From JAICJR01 sp036494715 (GTDB taxonomy: Bacteria > Actinomycetota > Thermoleophilia > Solirubrobacterales > Thermoleophilaceae): DNA of 64,000 nt. Position 1 is the stretch's first letter, and each line of letters opens with the position of its first letter. Below the pieces are notes generated by a model. The model had not been told where the DNA came from, ran no database searches, and was given only the letters and a program-made list of their open reading frames with translations. Where the stretch lies: assembly GCA_036494715.1 (NCBI GenBank), contig DASXNY010000166.1:1-64000 (forward strand), written 5' to 3'. This document shows positions 24,532-32,873 of this stretch, piece after piece. The position numbers and the translations under genes were made by a program.

Positions 24532-24972
24532 CTAAAAGTCCATCGGCTGGATCGCGTCGACCTTCAACGCGGCGACAAAGCGATCCACATCATCGGCCAT
24601 GTTCGCGCGGGCGAGTCGGCCGAGATCCGCTGCGAGCTCCTCCATGCCGCGGTCGAGCTCCTCATCGAACTCGTCGAGCAGGTCCTGCTCGAAGATGCCG
24701 CCGCCGGTCCAGTCGCAGTTGGGGCAGTGGAGCTCGACGTACCACTTGTCGGACCCCTCCTCTTCCCAGTCCATGGGGTAGACGAGCCGCGAGTCGCACT
24801 CGGTGCAGACGTGCAGGCCCTCAGCGGGAGCGGGCGACGTCTGGGGAGTCGGCTCGATTGCGGCCAGCTCCTGCGTCACGTCTTCGAACGACACGACCTC
24901 GATGGTCTTGCCGCTCGGAAGCACGATCCGCTTCACGTTCTCGCTGTTGTCCTGGAAGCTCATCATTCCCAC
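24532..24972 (-). CDS. Uncharacterised zinc-ribbon protein
   Basis: Up to 146 residues; not assigned to a named family. It contains two CxxC knuckles (CTEC and CPNC, about 36 residues apart), which suggests one zinc ribbon, flanked by an acidic linker and a C-terminal acidic helical region (DLLDEFDEELDRGMEELAADLGRLA). N-terminus has KRIVLPSGKTIEVVSFEDVTQELA. The GTG at 24972 is the longest start; AGGTGGGA lies better for ATG 24966 or 24963. Divergent from dcd. A nucleic-acid or regulatory role is possible but unproven. Confidence 0.75.
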   Translation of the reverse strand: MGMMSFQDNSENVKRIVLPSGKTIEVVSFEDVTQELAAIEPTPQTSPAPAEGLHVCTECDSRLVYPMDWEEEGSDKWYVELHCPNCDWTGGGIFEQDLLDEFDEELDRGMEELAADLGRLARANMADDVDRFVAALKVDAIQPMDF

Positions 24973-25033
24973 CTGTACGCGGGGTATCGGTCCTAGATCC
25001 AGGAACTTGAGCCCTGTCCGAAAGATGCGCAGT

Positions 25034-25039
25034 TACAAT
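25034..25039 (+). promoter_or_regulatory. TACAAT -10 box before dcd
   Basis: A near-consensus -10 hexamer ending 10 bp before GTG 25050; transcription would start within a few bases of the start codon, giving a very short or absent leader. No clear -35 at standard spacing. Confidence 0.5.
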
Positions 25040-25049
25040 CGCCGCTCGC

Positions 25050-25625
25050 GTGGTACTAAGTGACCGCACCATCCGCTCGGAGATCGAAAGCGGGCGGATC
25101 GTGATCGACCCGTACGACCCGGGGATGATCCAGCCGTCCAGCGTGGATCTGCGCGTCGATCGCCGCTTTCGGGTCTTCCACAACTCGCGCCATCCGTACA
25201 TCGACGTGCGCGAGCCGATGGACGATCTGACGGAGGCCGTCGAGGTGCCCGAAGACCGCCCGTTTATCCTGCATCCGGGCGAATTCGTCCTGGGTCAGAC
25301 GCTCGAACGTGTGAGCCTGCCGGACGACCTCGTGGCACGGCTCGAGGGCAAGAGCTCGCTGGGACGGCTCGGCCTGCTGATCCACTCGACGGCCGGCTTC
25401 GTGGACAGCGGCTTCTCGGGCAATCTCACGCTCGAGCTGTCGAACGTGGCCAATCTCCCGATCACTATCTACCACGGCATGCCGATCGGGCAGATCTCGT
25501 TCATGCGCATGGACGGGCCGGTGGAGAACCCGTATGGCTCGCGTGGCAACAAGTACCAGGGCCAGACGGAGCCCACCGCGAGCCGCTTCTACCTCAACTT
25601 CGAGCGCGAGCAGTCGGGCAGCTGA
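25050..25625 (+). CDS. dcd: dCTP deaminase
   Basis: A 191-residue trimeric deaminase that turns dCTP into dUTP (or dUMP if bifunctional), supplying thymidylate synthesis. Family signatures: IQPSSVDLRVDRRFRVF, GKSSLGRLGLLIHSTAGFVDSGFSG with catalytic Glu129 just after (NLTLELSNV), and C-terminal GNKYQGQTEPTASR. The motif pattern also fits the bifunctional dCTP deaminase/dUTPase reported in mycobacteria, so release of dUMP is possible. Confidence 0.94.
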   Translation: MVLSDRTIRSEIESGRIVIDPYDPGMIQPSSVDLRVDRRFRVFHNSRHPYIDVREPMDDLTEAVEVPEDRPFILHPGEFVLGQTLERVSLPDDLVARLEGKSSLGRLGLLIHSTAGFVDSGFSGNLTLELSNVANLPITIYHGMPIGQISFMRMDGPVENPYGSRGNKYQGQTEPTASRFYLNFEREQSGS

Positions 25626-25690
25626 ACCCCCGCGTCGCCGAGGGGTGCGCCGCTACCATGGGGGATCCAGCCCGCTGACGGGAGGAACCC

Positions 25691-26017
25691 ATGCCGAATA
25701 TCGGCCCGGTCGAGATCATCATCGTCGTCGTAATCCTGCTCCTGGTGTTCGGGACCAGGCGGCTACCCGAGGCCGGCAAGAACCTGGGCAAGGGAATGCG
25801 GGAGTTCAAGGACTCCGTCACGGGCAAGGACGAGGAGAGCCAGAAGGAGCTGGCCGCATCGAACACGCCGCAGACGAGCGGCCAGGCCACCGCGCCGCCC
25901 GAGCAGGCGGCCGTCCAGCAGCCCCCACCCGCGCCCGCCACAGCGCCCGCGGCCCCGCCGGAGGCCGAGCAGGCCCCCGAGCCGGAGGCGGCCCGCAGCG
26001 GCGAGTCGCGCGGTTAG
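25691..26017 (+). CDS. tatA: Sec-independent translocase TatA
   Basis: A 108-residue protein: one N-terminal transmembrane helix (about 6-22) directly followed by the F-G-T-R-R-L-P-E-A-G-K-N-L-G-K-G-M-R-E-F-K amphipathic helix, then a proline/alanine/glutamate-rich tail. The phenylalanine-glycine hinge and short length are TatA-like; a TatB role is less likely. Strong GGGAGGAA ribosome site. It forms with the next gene the pore and receptor for folded twin-arginine proteins such as the Rieske subunit. Confidence 0.92.
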   Translation: MPNIGPVEIIIVVVILLLVFGTRRLPEAGKNLGKGMREFKDSVTGKDEESQKELAASNTPQTSGQATAPPEQAAVQQPPPAPATAPAAPPEAEQAPEPEAARSGESRG

Positions 26018-26038
26018 TCGGCTCACGAGCGCGCGGCG

Positions 26039-26803
26039 ATGGCTCGTCGCATCAGGCCGGTAGGACACGAGGACCGACTCGCGCTCGTCGACCACCTCGA
26101 TGAGCTGCGCACGCGCATCATCCTGTCGATCGTCGCCTTCGGCGTGGCGCTCGGGCTCTGCTTCTGGCAGAACCACCGGATCCTGAAGATCGTCAACCAT
26201 CCGCTGCACGGCCGCAAGCCGATCACGCTGGGGGTGGCAGAGCCGTTCACCACGACGTTCACGCTGTCGGCGTACGCCGCGATCCTGATCGCGCTGCCCG
26301 TGGTCCTCTACCAGCTCTACGCGTTCGTCCTGCCGGCGTTCACGGCGACGGAGCGGCACGTCGCGCTGCCGCTGCTGCTGATGGTGCCGTTCCTCTTCAT
26401 CGCGGGCGTCGTCTTCGGCTATTACGTGGTGCTGCCAGCGGCGCTCAAGTTCCTGCTGCACTTCAACACCAACCAGTTCAACGTGCAGATTCGCGCCCGC
26501 GACTACTACAGCTTCGTGACCACGACGCTGATCGCGTGCGGGCTCTTATTCCAGATACCGGTGGGCATCTTGGGGCTCAACCGCCTCGGCATCGTCACGC
26601 CGCGCATGCTGCGCAAGAACCGCCGGTACGCGATCGTCGTGATCGCCGTGCTGGCCATGCTCCTCCCCGGCGTCGACCCCGTGAGCATGCTCATCGAGAT
26701 GGTGCCCATGATCGTGCTCTATGAGCTGAGTATCCTTCTCGCCGTCGCCTTCGGCAGGCCGTCTGAAGAGGTATCCGACCGGATCGTTTCCGCCGAGGGC
26801 TAG
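26039..26803 (+). CDS. tatC: Sec-independent translocase TatC
   Basis: A 254-residue, six-helix Tat receptor. Diagnostic segments: LVDHLDELRTRIILSIVAF at the N-terminus, VAEPFTTTFTLSAYAAILIALPVVLYQLYAFVLPAFTATERH, FGYYVVLPAALKFLLHF, and the FQIPVGILGLNRLGIVTP ... RRYAIVVIAVLAMLLPGVDPVSMLIEMVPMIVLYELSI end. Lies 21 bp after tatA. No tatB is present here, so a TatAC system is possible. Confidence 0.96.
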   Translation: MARRIRPVGHEDRLALVDHLDELRTRIILSIVAFGVALGLCFWQNHRILKIVNHPLHGRKPITLGVAEPFTTTFTLSAYAAILIALPVVLYQLYAFVLPAFTATERHVALPLLLMVPFLFIAGVVFGYYVVLPAALKFLLHFNTNQFNVQIRARDYYSFVTTTLIACGLLFQIPVGILGLNRLGIVTPRMLRKNRRYAIVVIAVLAMLLPGVDPVSMLIEMVPMIVLYELSILLAVAFGRPSEEVSDRIVSAEG

Positions 26804-26810
26804 GCGAGAG

Positions 26811-27497
26811 ATGCTTTTCGACCTCAAAGGTAAACGCCGGCGCGTGGTGCAGGGCACCTACATCCTGCTTGCCGTCCTCATGGGCGGCGGCCTGGTCCTG
26901 TTCGGCATCGGCGGCGGCACCAACGGTGGCCTCCTCGACGCCTTCAACGGCGGTGGCGGCGGCTCGAACAGCGGCAACAAGACGCTCGAGAAGCAGATCG
27001 CCGCGGCGCAGATCAAGCTCAACGCCAACCCGCAGAACCAGGCGGCACTGCAGCAGATCATCCGCGGCAACTACCAGCTGGCCGGGCTCAGCGTCGACAC
27101 CAATACGGGCGCGTACACGAGCGACGGGAAGGCGGATCTCCAGAAGGCCGCCAACGCCTGGGAGAAGTACCTCAGCTCGAACCCGGCCAAGCCCAACGTC
27201 ACGCTCGCGAACTACATGTTTCAGGCCTACGGCCAGACCGGGCTGAACAAGCCGGCGAAGGCGGAGAAGGCAGCGGTGATCATCGCTGCCGATCAGAACA
27301 GCTCGGCCGCGTACATACGCGTCGTCCAGTACGCCACCCTCGCCGGGGACAAGCGGACGGCGGATCTGGCCGCACAGAAGGCGGTGGGACTCGCCTCCAA
27401 GAGCGAGCGTAGTAGCGTTAAGCAGGCGGTCAAGGCTGCCCAGTCGGCCGGTACGACCACACAAGCTCAGAATGGGAGCAGCGGGAGCGGCGGCTAG
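26811..27497 (+). CDS. Membrane-anchored TPR-like protein
   Basis: A 228-residue protein with an N-terminal transmembrane helix (about 14-34), a glycine/serine-rich linker (36-54), then helical pairs resembling tetratricopeptide repeats (KTLEKQIAAAQIKLNANPQNQAALQQII, DLQKAANAWEKYLSSNPAKPNVTLANYMFQAYGQTG, AADQNSSAAYIRVVQYATLAGD) and a low-complexity tail. Not assigned to a named family. Probably an outside scaffold. It follows tatC by 7 bp, so may travel in the Tat transcript. Confidence 0.75.
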   Translation: MLFDLKGKRRRVVQGTYILLAVLMGGGLVLFGIGGGTNGGLLDAFNGGGGGSNSGNKTLEKQIAAAQIKLNANPQNQAALQQIIRGNYQLAGLSVDTNTGAYTSDGKADLQKAANAWEKYLSSNPAKPNVTLANYMFQAYGQTGLNKPAKAEKAAVIIAADQNSSAAYIRVVQYATLAGDKRTADLAAQKAVGLASKSERSSVKQAVKAAQSAGTTTQAQNGSSGSGG

Positions 27498-27542
27498 CCT
27501 TTCCCGTGGCCGGGACGTAACAGTACGACTACGAGGAGTCAG

Positions 27543-27902
27543 GTGAACTTCCAGATCAACGACGAACAGATCGACGCCGATACCCATGTGATTGAGCTCG
27601 GCGGGGAGATCGACCTCTACACCGCTCCCGAGTTCAAGGAGCGCATGGTCCAGGTGATCGAGGACGGCAAGAAGCAGGTGATCGTCGACCTGTCGAAGGC
27701 CACGTTCATCGACTCGACCACGCTCGGCGTGCTCGTCGGCGGGGTCAAGCGGCTACGGCCGGCGGGCGGCACTCTCGCCCTCGTCTGCAGCGACCCGAAC
27801 ATCGTCAAGATCTTCGAGATCACGGGCCTCGACCGGGTCTTCCCGATCCACGCCACACGCGACGAGGCGCTCTCCGCGGTCAAGCAGGGCGGCGCGGCCT
27901 AG
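27543..27902 (+). CDS. Anti-sigma factor antagonist, STAS domain
   Basis: A 119-residue single STAS-domain protein. ELGGEIDLYTAPEFKERM and VDLSKATFIDSTTLGVLVGGVKRL, with a phosphorylatable Ser58 in the D-S-T-T-L-G-V site, are signatures of SpoIIAA/RsbV. It would relieve an RsbW-type anti-sigma kinase when unphosphorylated. An RsbW-like kinase is encoded at 46255-46635, 19 kb away, but linkage is not shown and no sigma factor is in the window. GTG start with a GAGG site upstream. Confidence 0.9.
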   Translation: MNFQINDEQIDADTHVIELGGEIDLYTAPEFKERMVQVIEDGKKQVIVDLSKATFIDSTTLGVLVGGVKRLRPAGGTLALVCSDPNIVKIFEITGLDRVFPIHATRDEALSAVKQGGAA

Positions 27903-27952
27903 CGCTCTAGAATCTCGTGTCGGCCCGCGTCCCCCGGGCACCCTTCATGCAC

Positions 27953-28025
<73 letters not shown>

Positions 28026-28056
28026 TAGCCACGTCGCAGTGCCGGCGTGTAGGCCG

Positions 28057-28647
28057 ATGAGAAAGCTTCAGAGCCAGGGCGTCCACCACATCACCCTCAC
28101 GGGCGCCGACCGACGAACGTCGATCGACTTCTGGGAGGGCCTGCTCGGCATGCCGTTCGTGTTCGAGCAGCCCAACCTCGACAACGAGGCCGAGAGCCAC
28201 CTCTACTTCGACCCGGGCGACGGCCGTCTGATCACCGTCTTCACGAACGAGGAGCGCACCGGCGATCCGGAGCGCACGCCCACGGATCCCGGCTGCGTCC
28301 ACCACCTCGCCTTCTCGCTCTCGCAGGCCACCTTCAAGCAGGCGGTGGAGCGGCTCGACGAGCGAGGCATCCGCCACAGTGGCGTCAAGGATCGCGGCTT
28401 CATGGACTCGATCTACTTCGAGGATCCGCTCGGCCTCCTGATCGAGCTCGCGTCGTACCGCTTCGAGCCGCCCACGGGCTTCACGCACGCCGAGGTGCTG
28501 CTCGAGGCGCACCGGCTGCGCGTCGAGCGCGGCGACTACAACATCGACCAGGAGCACCTCGCCGACGCGATCGAGCGGCTGGTCACGCGCTCGCGCGAGA
28601 CCCTCTCCGAGGACCGTTCGCCAAAGGATCCATACCGGCACGGCTGA
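28057..28647 (+). CDS. Glyoxalase/extradiol-dioxygenase (VOC) family protein
   Basis: A 196-residue vicinal-oxygen-chelate protein with two beta-alpha-beta-beta-beta modules. GVHHITLTGADRRTSIDFWEGLLGMPF is the N-terminal module and GCVHHLAFSLSQATFKQAVERLDERGI ... SIYFEDPLGLLIELASYRF the second; the two histidines and the Glu supply the metal site. Members include glyoxalases, ring-cleavage dioxygenases and fosfomycin enzymes; no substrate can be given. ATG 28057 is the family-consistent start; an earlier in-frame GTG (28039) is less likely. Confidence 0.85.
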   Translation: MRKLQSQGVHHITLTGADRRTSIDFWEGLLGMPFVFEQPNLDNEAESHLYFDPGDGRLITVFTNEERTGDPERTPTDPGCVHHLAFSLSQATFKQAVERLDERGIRHSGVKDRGFMDSIYFEDPLGLLIELASYRFEPPTGFTHAEVLLEAHRLRVERGDYNIDQEHLADAIERLVTRSRETLSEDRSPKDPYRHG

Positions 28648-28661
28648 TCCGCGTGACGGAC

Positions 28662-28690
28662 TTGTCGGGTCCTGCCGGGCCGTGTACGCT
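28662..28690 (+). promoter_or_regulatory. Promoter TTGTCG-17-TACGCT for a leaderless gene
   Basis: -35 TTGTCG (28662-28667), 17 bp spacer, -10 TACGCT (28685-28690). The predicted transcription start coincides with GTG 28697, implying a leaderless mRNA and ruling out the in-frame GTG at 28682. Confidence 0.65.
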
Positions 28691-28696
28691 CGCGCC

Positions 28697-29104
28697 GTGA
28701 CTCGCGACGATCTGGCTGTCGTGTCGCGGATGTTTGCGTGCTGGTCTGCTGAGGATCTCGATGGAATCTTGGAGTGCGTCGATCCTCAGCTGCGCTGGCG
28801 CACCGCCGCGGACGGGCGCCTCTACAGGGGGCACGAGGGCGTGCGCAAGTTCTTCGCGCGCTGGCGCGCCGAGGGTCAGCGGCTCGAGGTGCCCCTCCAG
28901 CGAACGTTCGAGGTCGCCCCAGGGCACGTGCTCGCGGTCGGGCGGCTGCGCCTGATTCAACCGGGGCGCGGCCTCGCGGACTCGCCCGGAGTGTGGGCCT
29001 TCCACGTGCGCGACGCGCTGATTACGGAGATCCAGTCGTACCGCACGGAGCGCGAGGCCACCGAGGCGCTCGAGCGCGCGCGCAGGCTCCCCGCCAGCGC
29101 CTAG
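28697..29104 (+). CDS. SnoaL/NTF2-like protein
   Basis: About 135 residues from GTG 28697. The NTF2-like fold is seen in RMFACWSAEDLDGILECVDPQLRWRTAADGRLYRGHEGVRKFFARW and the C-terminal VWAFHVRDALITEIQSYRTEREATEAL. Such cone-shaped domains act as small-molecule isomerases, cyclases or binding modules; activity is unknown. Monocistronic, with its own promoter. Confidence 0.75.
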   Translation: MTRDDLAVVSRMFACWSAEDLDGILECVDPQLRWRTAADGRLYRGHEGVRKFFARWRAEGQRLEVPLQRTFEVAPGHVLAVGRLRLIQPGRGLADSPGVWAFHVRDALITEIQSYRTEREATEALERARRLPASA

Positions 29105-29287
29105 TCCCGCCGCCGATCCGCAGTTAGTGCGGGTAGCCACACACGGTTTCACTGGCTCACCGTATGGCTCTGCAGTGGGCTCGGGTGGAGTATGTGCTAG
29201 TCGCAATTGATCCGAACGGTCACATCGGCCGAACGTCCCAGCACAACCACCGCGTACTCGAAAGGCCCACTCGCACGGAGATCTCAG
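29105..29287. other. 183 bp intergenic region
   Basis: Between the SnoaL-like and SRPBCC genes. No supported gene; short frames here run out of phase into the next gene. GC is lower than its neighbours, so promoter and leader sequence for the downstream gene are probable. No convincing box recognised. Confidence 0.5.
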
Positions 29288-29746
29288 ATGGCAACCTGGC
29301 AAACATCCATGACTGTCCAGGCACAACCCGAGCAGATCCTCGACGTGCTCACCGATCCGGAAGCGGCGGTGCGTTGGTCACCCATCGATTTCGAGGTCGA
29401 GCACATCGAAGGCGGTCGGCTCAAGACTGGCGGCCGCGCCCGCGTCACCGGGCGTCTCGCCGGCAAGGAGATCGCCTTCGACGTCGAGGTGATCCAGGCG
29501 ACTGAGCAGCGCCTCCTGCTCACCGCCACGGGCCCCATCGAAATCGACGTCAAGTACGACGTCGAGGTGATGGACTCGCACGTTGAGCTGAGGGCGTGGG
29601 TCACGGTGCGCAGCCGGGGCGGCCTCTTCGGCCGCATCCTCTCCGGCGCCACCGAGGGCCTGCTCGGCGCGGGCATGCTCAACGCGGCCGTGGCGCGCAT
29701 CGCTCGCGAGGTCGAAGCCTCGCACGAGCTGCCGCTCGCCGCCTAG
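29288..29746 (+). CDS. SRPBCC (START/Bet v1-like) family protein
   Basis: A 152-residue lipid/hydrophobic-ligand binding fold. TSMTVQAQPEQILDVLTDPEAAVRWSPIDFEVEHIEGG at the N-terminus and the glycine-rich GRILSGATEGLLGAGMLNAAVARIAREVE helix at the C-terminus define it. ATG 29288 is supported by GGAG 7 bp upstream. Ligand unknown; polyketide cyclase-like and CoxG-like proteins share the fold. Confidence 0.8.
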   Translation: MATWQTSMTVQAQPEQILDVLTDPEAAVRWSPIDFEVEHIEGGRLKTGGRARVTGRLAGKEIAFDVEVIQATEQRLLLTATGPIEIDVKYDVEVMDSHVELRAWVTVRSRGGLFGRILSGATEGLLGAGMLNAAVARIAREVEASHELPLAA

Positions 29747-29779
29747 ACGCTCCCGCCGGGCCGGCCGGCCCGCTCTCAG

Positions 29780-29785
29780 TAGGCT
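29780..29785 (+). promoter_or_regulatory. TAGGCT -10-like box
   Basis: TANNNT hexamer ending 7 bp before GTG 29793; no -35 obvious. Consistent with a leaderless transcript. Confidence 0.35.
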
Positions 29786-29792
29786 TGCAGGC

Positions 29793-30632
29793 GTGACTCA
29801 GGCCCCCACAGAGGGCAGCGCGCTCGCCTCCACCGCCGAGCTCGCCTGCCTCGATGGCAAGGTCGCGCCCGCGGCCGAGACCTCGATCCCGGTGCTCGAC
29901 GACGGCTTCCTGCGCGGTGACGGCGTGTTCGAGGCGCTGCGCGTCTACGCGGGGCGCCCGTTCGCGACCAGCGACCACCTCGATCGCCTGGAGCGCTCGG
30001 GTAAGAATCTGCACCTCCACTATGCGGTGCCGCGCGCCGAGCTGGAGGCCGAGATGGCCGAGCTGATCGAGCGCCGCGGCGGCGCGGAGTGGGACGGCGC
30101 GTTGCGCATCGTTCTCACCCGCGGCGGCCACCGGCTCGTGATCACCGAGACGCTGCCGGAGTACGCGGAGCGAGCGCGGCTCGCGTTCGTCACCTACTCG
30201 CCCACGCGGATCCTGGACGGCGTGAAGTCGCTCTCGTACGCCGCCAACATGCTGGCCACGCGCATCGCCAAGGAGCGTGGCTTCGACGACGCGCTGCTCG
30301 TAACCCCGCACGGCCGCGTGCTCGAGCTGCCCACCTCGTCGATCTTCTGGGTCAATCCCGCCGGCGAGCTCTGCACGCCGCCGCTCGACGAGCACATCCT
30401 GGCTTCGATCACGCGCGATCGGCTGATGCGCCTGACGGATGCCCAGGAGCGCTCGTGCACGCGCGAGGACCTGCTCGAGGCGCGCGAGGCGTTTGTGGCT
30501 TCGAGCATCCGCGAGGTGCAGCCCGTGGGCGCGATCGAGGAGCGCGAGTTCGGCGTGCCCGGGGAGCGCACACTCGCTTCGCGGGATGCCCTGCGCGCGC
30601 AGATCGAGGAGAAGCTCGGACGCGCTTCTTAG
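29793..30632 (+). CDS. Class IV PLP aminotransferase (branched-chain/ADC-lyase family)
   Basis: A 279-residue fold-type IV enzyme. VPVLDDGFLRGDGVFEALRVYAGRPF, DHLDRLERSGKNLHL, and the PLP-lysine region VKSLSYAANMLATRIAKERGFDDALLVTPHGRVLELPTSSIFWV are typical; the TSSIREVQPVGAIEER-like end also fits. The family includes branched-chain aminotransferase, D-amino-acid transaminase and 4-amino-4-deoxychorismate lyase; which one cannot be fixed from sequence. Its stop overlaps the 41-residue gene on the other strand. Confidence 0.85.
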   Translation: MTQAPTEGSALASTAELACLDGKVAPAAETSIPVLDDGFLRGDGVFEALRVYAGRPFATSDHLDRLERSGKNLHLHYAVPRAELEAEMAELIERRGGAEWDGALRIVLTRGGHRLVITETLPEYAERARLAFVTYSPTRILDGVKSLSYAANMLATRIAKERGFDDALLVTPHGRVLELPTSSIFWVNPAGELCTPPLDEHILASITRDRLMRLTDAQERSCTREDLLEAREAFVASSIREVQPVGAIEEREFGVPGERTLASRDALRAQIEEKLGRAS

Positions 30633-30754
30633 GCGCGCGGGTCGTGGTGCACGGTGCCGTCCATCTGGTAGCTGAGGTACCAGATCACGTGGCGGGCCAC
30701 GTCGGCGGCAACTGTGGCGGCCTCGACCGCTCCCCCTATGAGCATGCGCTTCAT
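30629..30754 (-). CDS. 41-residue uncharacterised small protein
   Basis: An ATG-to-TAA frame of 41 codons, previously easy to miss by length. It has a good ribosome site (GGAG, 5 bp spacing: GGAGTTGAG before ATG). The peptide starts MKRMLIGGAVEAATVAADVAR and continues with an aromatic segment HVIWYLSYQMDG and a HHDPRA end. It is weakly amphipathic/hydrophobic rather than a clear membrane helix. It is divergent from wecB with 41 bp between starts. No family recognised; expression is not established. Confidence 0.5.
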   Translation of the reverse strand: MKRMLIGGAVEAATVAADVARHVIWYLSYQMDGTVHHDPRA

Positions 30755-30795
30755 CTCAACTCCATCCTAAGCCTGGTTTACGACTTCCGCCACAC

Positions 30796-31875
30796 GTGAG
30801 AATTGCCACCATCGTCGGTAATCGACCGCAGTTCGTGAAGGCCGCAGCGGTCTCCCGCCGCCTGCGCGAGGCGCACGAGGAGCTGCTCGTGCACACCGGC
30901 CAGCACTACGACAACGAGCTGTCGCGCATCTTCTTCCAGGAGCTCGGCGTTCCTGCCCCCGAGCGCGAACTGGGGGTCGGGTCAGGGACCGCCGCGGAGC
31001 AGACCTCGCGCATGCTCGCCGCGCTCGAGCCGGTGCTCCGGGAGTGGGGCCCAGAGCTCGTGCTCGTCTACGGCGACACCAACTCCACGCTGGCGGGCGC
31101 GCTGACCGCAGCGCAGCTGGAGCTCGATGTCGCCCACGTCGAGGCGGGCATGCGCTCGGGCGACTGGTCGATGCCCGAGGAGCTCAACCGCGTGCTCACC
31201 GACCACGCGAGCGATCTCTTGCTGTGCTCCACGCCCACAGCGGTCGCCAACCTCGAGCGCGAGGGAGCGCACGGGCGCGTGGAGCTCGTGGGCGACGTGA
31301 TGGCGGACGTGTCGCTGGCGTTCGCCTCGGTGGCGGAGGAGCGCTCGCGCGCCCTCGAGGAGCACGGCGTCGAGCCTGGCGGCTACCTGCTCGTGACGGC
31401 GCACCGGGCCGGCAACGTCGACGATCCGCACCGCCTCGAGCTGCTCGTCGAGCTGCTCGAGTCGCTGCCGGGGCAGCGCATCTTTCCGCTGCACCCGCGC
31501 ACGCGTGCGCGGCTCGAGGCGGCCGACCTGCTCGATCGCCTTGGCTCGGCGCCGGGCCTGCAGCTGACGTTCCCGCTCGGCTACCTCGACTTCCTCACGC
31601 TGGCGCGGCACGCGCGCGCGATCTTCACCGATTCGGGCGGGGTGCAGAAGGAGGCGTACCTGCTCGGCACGCCGTGCGTGACCCTGCGCTCCACCACGGA
31701 ATGGGTCGAGACCGTCGAGCAGGGCTGGAATGTGCTCGTGGACCTCGACCGCGACGCGGCGCTCGCCGCGCTGGAGCGCAAGCCGCCGCCCGGCGAGCGG
31801 CCCGAGCTCTACGGCGGCGGTCACGCGGCCGAGCGCATTTGCGACGTGCTCGCCACCTACACTCCGGCCGGATGA
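30796..31875 (+). CDS. wecB: UDP-N-acetylglucosamine 2-epimerase (non-hydrolysing)
   Basis: A 359-residue GT-B-like epimerase interconverting UDP-GlcNAc and UDP-ManNAc. Signatures: IATIVGNRPQFVKAAAVS at the N-terminus, the HTGQHYDNELS motif, VLVYGDTNSTLAGALTA, HVEAGMRSGDWSMPEELNRVLTDHASD, FPLHPRTRARLE, and TDSGGVQKEAYLLGTPCVTLRSTTEWVET. GTG start. The next genes encode a nucleotide-sugar dehydrogenase-like protein and a hexapeptide acyltransferase, so this starts a surface-sugar operon. Confidence 0.95.
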   Translation: MRIATIVGNRPQFVKAAAVSRRLREAHEELLVHTGQHYDNELSRIFFQELGVPAPERELGVGSGTAAEQTSRMLAALEPVLREWGPELVLVYGDTNSTLAGALTAAQLELDVAHVEAGMRSGDWSMPEELNRVLTDHASDLLLCSTPTAVANLEREGAHGRVELVGDVMADVSLAFASVAEERSRALEEHGVEPGGYLLVTAHRAGNVDDPHRLELLVELLESLPGQRIFPLHPRTRARLEAADLLDRLGSAPGLQLTFPLGYLDFLTLARHARAIFTDSGGVQKEAYLLGTPCVTLRSTTEWVETVEQGWNVLVDLDRDAALAALERKPPPGERPELYGGGHAAERICDVLATYTPAG

Positions 31876-32873
31876 GCACCCGCATCGGCGTGGTGGGCCT
31901 GGGGTACTGGGGCCCCAACCTCGCCCGAAATTTCGACCGTCTGCCGGGCGCCGAGCTGCGCTGGATCTGCGACCAGTCGCAGGAGGCGCTCGATCGCTTC
32001 GCGTCCTCGTTCCCGGACGCGCGCACAGCGACCGACCTCGACGAGCTGCTCGCGGACCCGGAGCTCGACGCGGTGGTCGTGGCCACGCACGTGCCGTCGC
32101 ACGCGGCGCTGGCCGTGCGCGCGCTCGGCGCGGGCAAGCACTGCTTCGTCGAGAAGCCGCTCGCCCAGTCGGTGGCCGAGGCCGAGCAGGTGGTGGCGGC
32201 CGCGCGCGAAACGGGCCGGGTGCTGATGGTGGGGCACCTGCTCGAGTACCACCCGGGCGTCGAGAAGCTCAAGGAGATCACCGACAGCGGCGAGCTCGGC
32301 GAGGTCCATTACCTCTACTCGAACCGGCTCAACCTCGGCAAGCTGCGCCCGGACGAGAACGCGCTCTGGAGCCTCGGCGCCCACGACGTTTCAGTCCTGC
32401 TCCACCTCGCCGGCGGCGAGGAGCCGAGCGAGTGCCACGCCTTCGGTGAGAGCTACATGCAGCCGGGGATCGAGGACGTCGTGTTCTGCTACCTGCGCTT
32501 CCCGTCCGGGCTCTCGGCGCACCTGCACCTGTCGTGGCTCGACCCGCACAAAGAGCGCCGCTTCACGGTCGTCGGCTCGAAGAAGATGGCCACCTTCGAC
32601 GACATGGAGATCGAGCGCAAGCTCAGCGTCTACGACAAGGGCTTCGACCAGAAGTACGAGTCCTACGGCGAGTACGTCACGCGCTCGGGCGACATCTGGT
32701 CGCCGCACGTGTCGAACGAGGAGCCGCTGCGCATCGAGTGCCGCCACTTCATCGAACGGATCGCCGACGGCGGCGAGCCGCGCTCGGGCGGCGAGAGCGG
32801 CCTGCGCGTCGTGCGCGTGCTCGAGGCGCTGCAGCGCTCGCTCGAGGGGAGCTCGCGTGCTGCGGCCGTCTGA
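31872..32873 (+). CDS. Gfo/Idh/MocA family oxidoreductase (nucleotide-sugar type)
   Basis: A 333-residue NAD(P)-dependent oxidoreductase. Rossmann IGVVGLGYWGPNLARNF at the N-terminus, the catalytic-type lysine in CFVEKPLAQS, and the C-terminal sheet domain with LWSLGAHDVSVLLHLAGG. It resembles WlbA/WbpB-like 3-dehydrogenases of UDP-GlcNAc(A) in acetamido-sugar pathways. ATG overlaps the wecB stop by 4 bp. Substrate is inferred from neighbours only. Confidence 0.87.
   Translation: MSTRIGVVGLGYWGPNLARNFDRLPGAELRWICDQSQEALDRFASSFPDARTATDLDELLADPELDAVVVATHVPSHAALAVRALGAGKHCFVEKPLAQSVAEAEQVVAAARETGRVLMVGHLLEYHPGVEKLKEITDSGELGEVHYLYSNRLNLGKLRPDENALWSLGAHDVSVLLHLAGGEEPSECHAFGESYMQPGIEDVVFCYLRFPSGLSAHLHLSWLDPHKERRFTVVGSKKMATFDDMEIERKLSVYDKGFDQKYESYGEYVTRSGDIWSPHVSNEEPLRIECRHFIERIADGGEPRSGGESGLRVVRVLEALQRSLEGSSRAAAV

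Noticed and set aside
29105..29287. Small gene before the SRPBCC protein
   Set aside because: Only out-of-phase frames that run into the next gene; none has a ribosome site.
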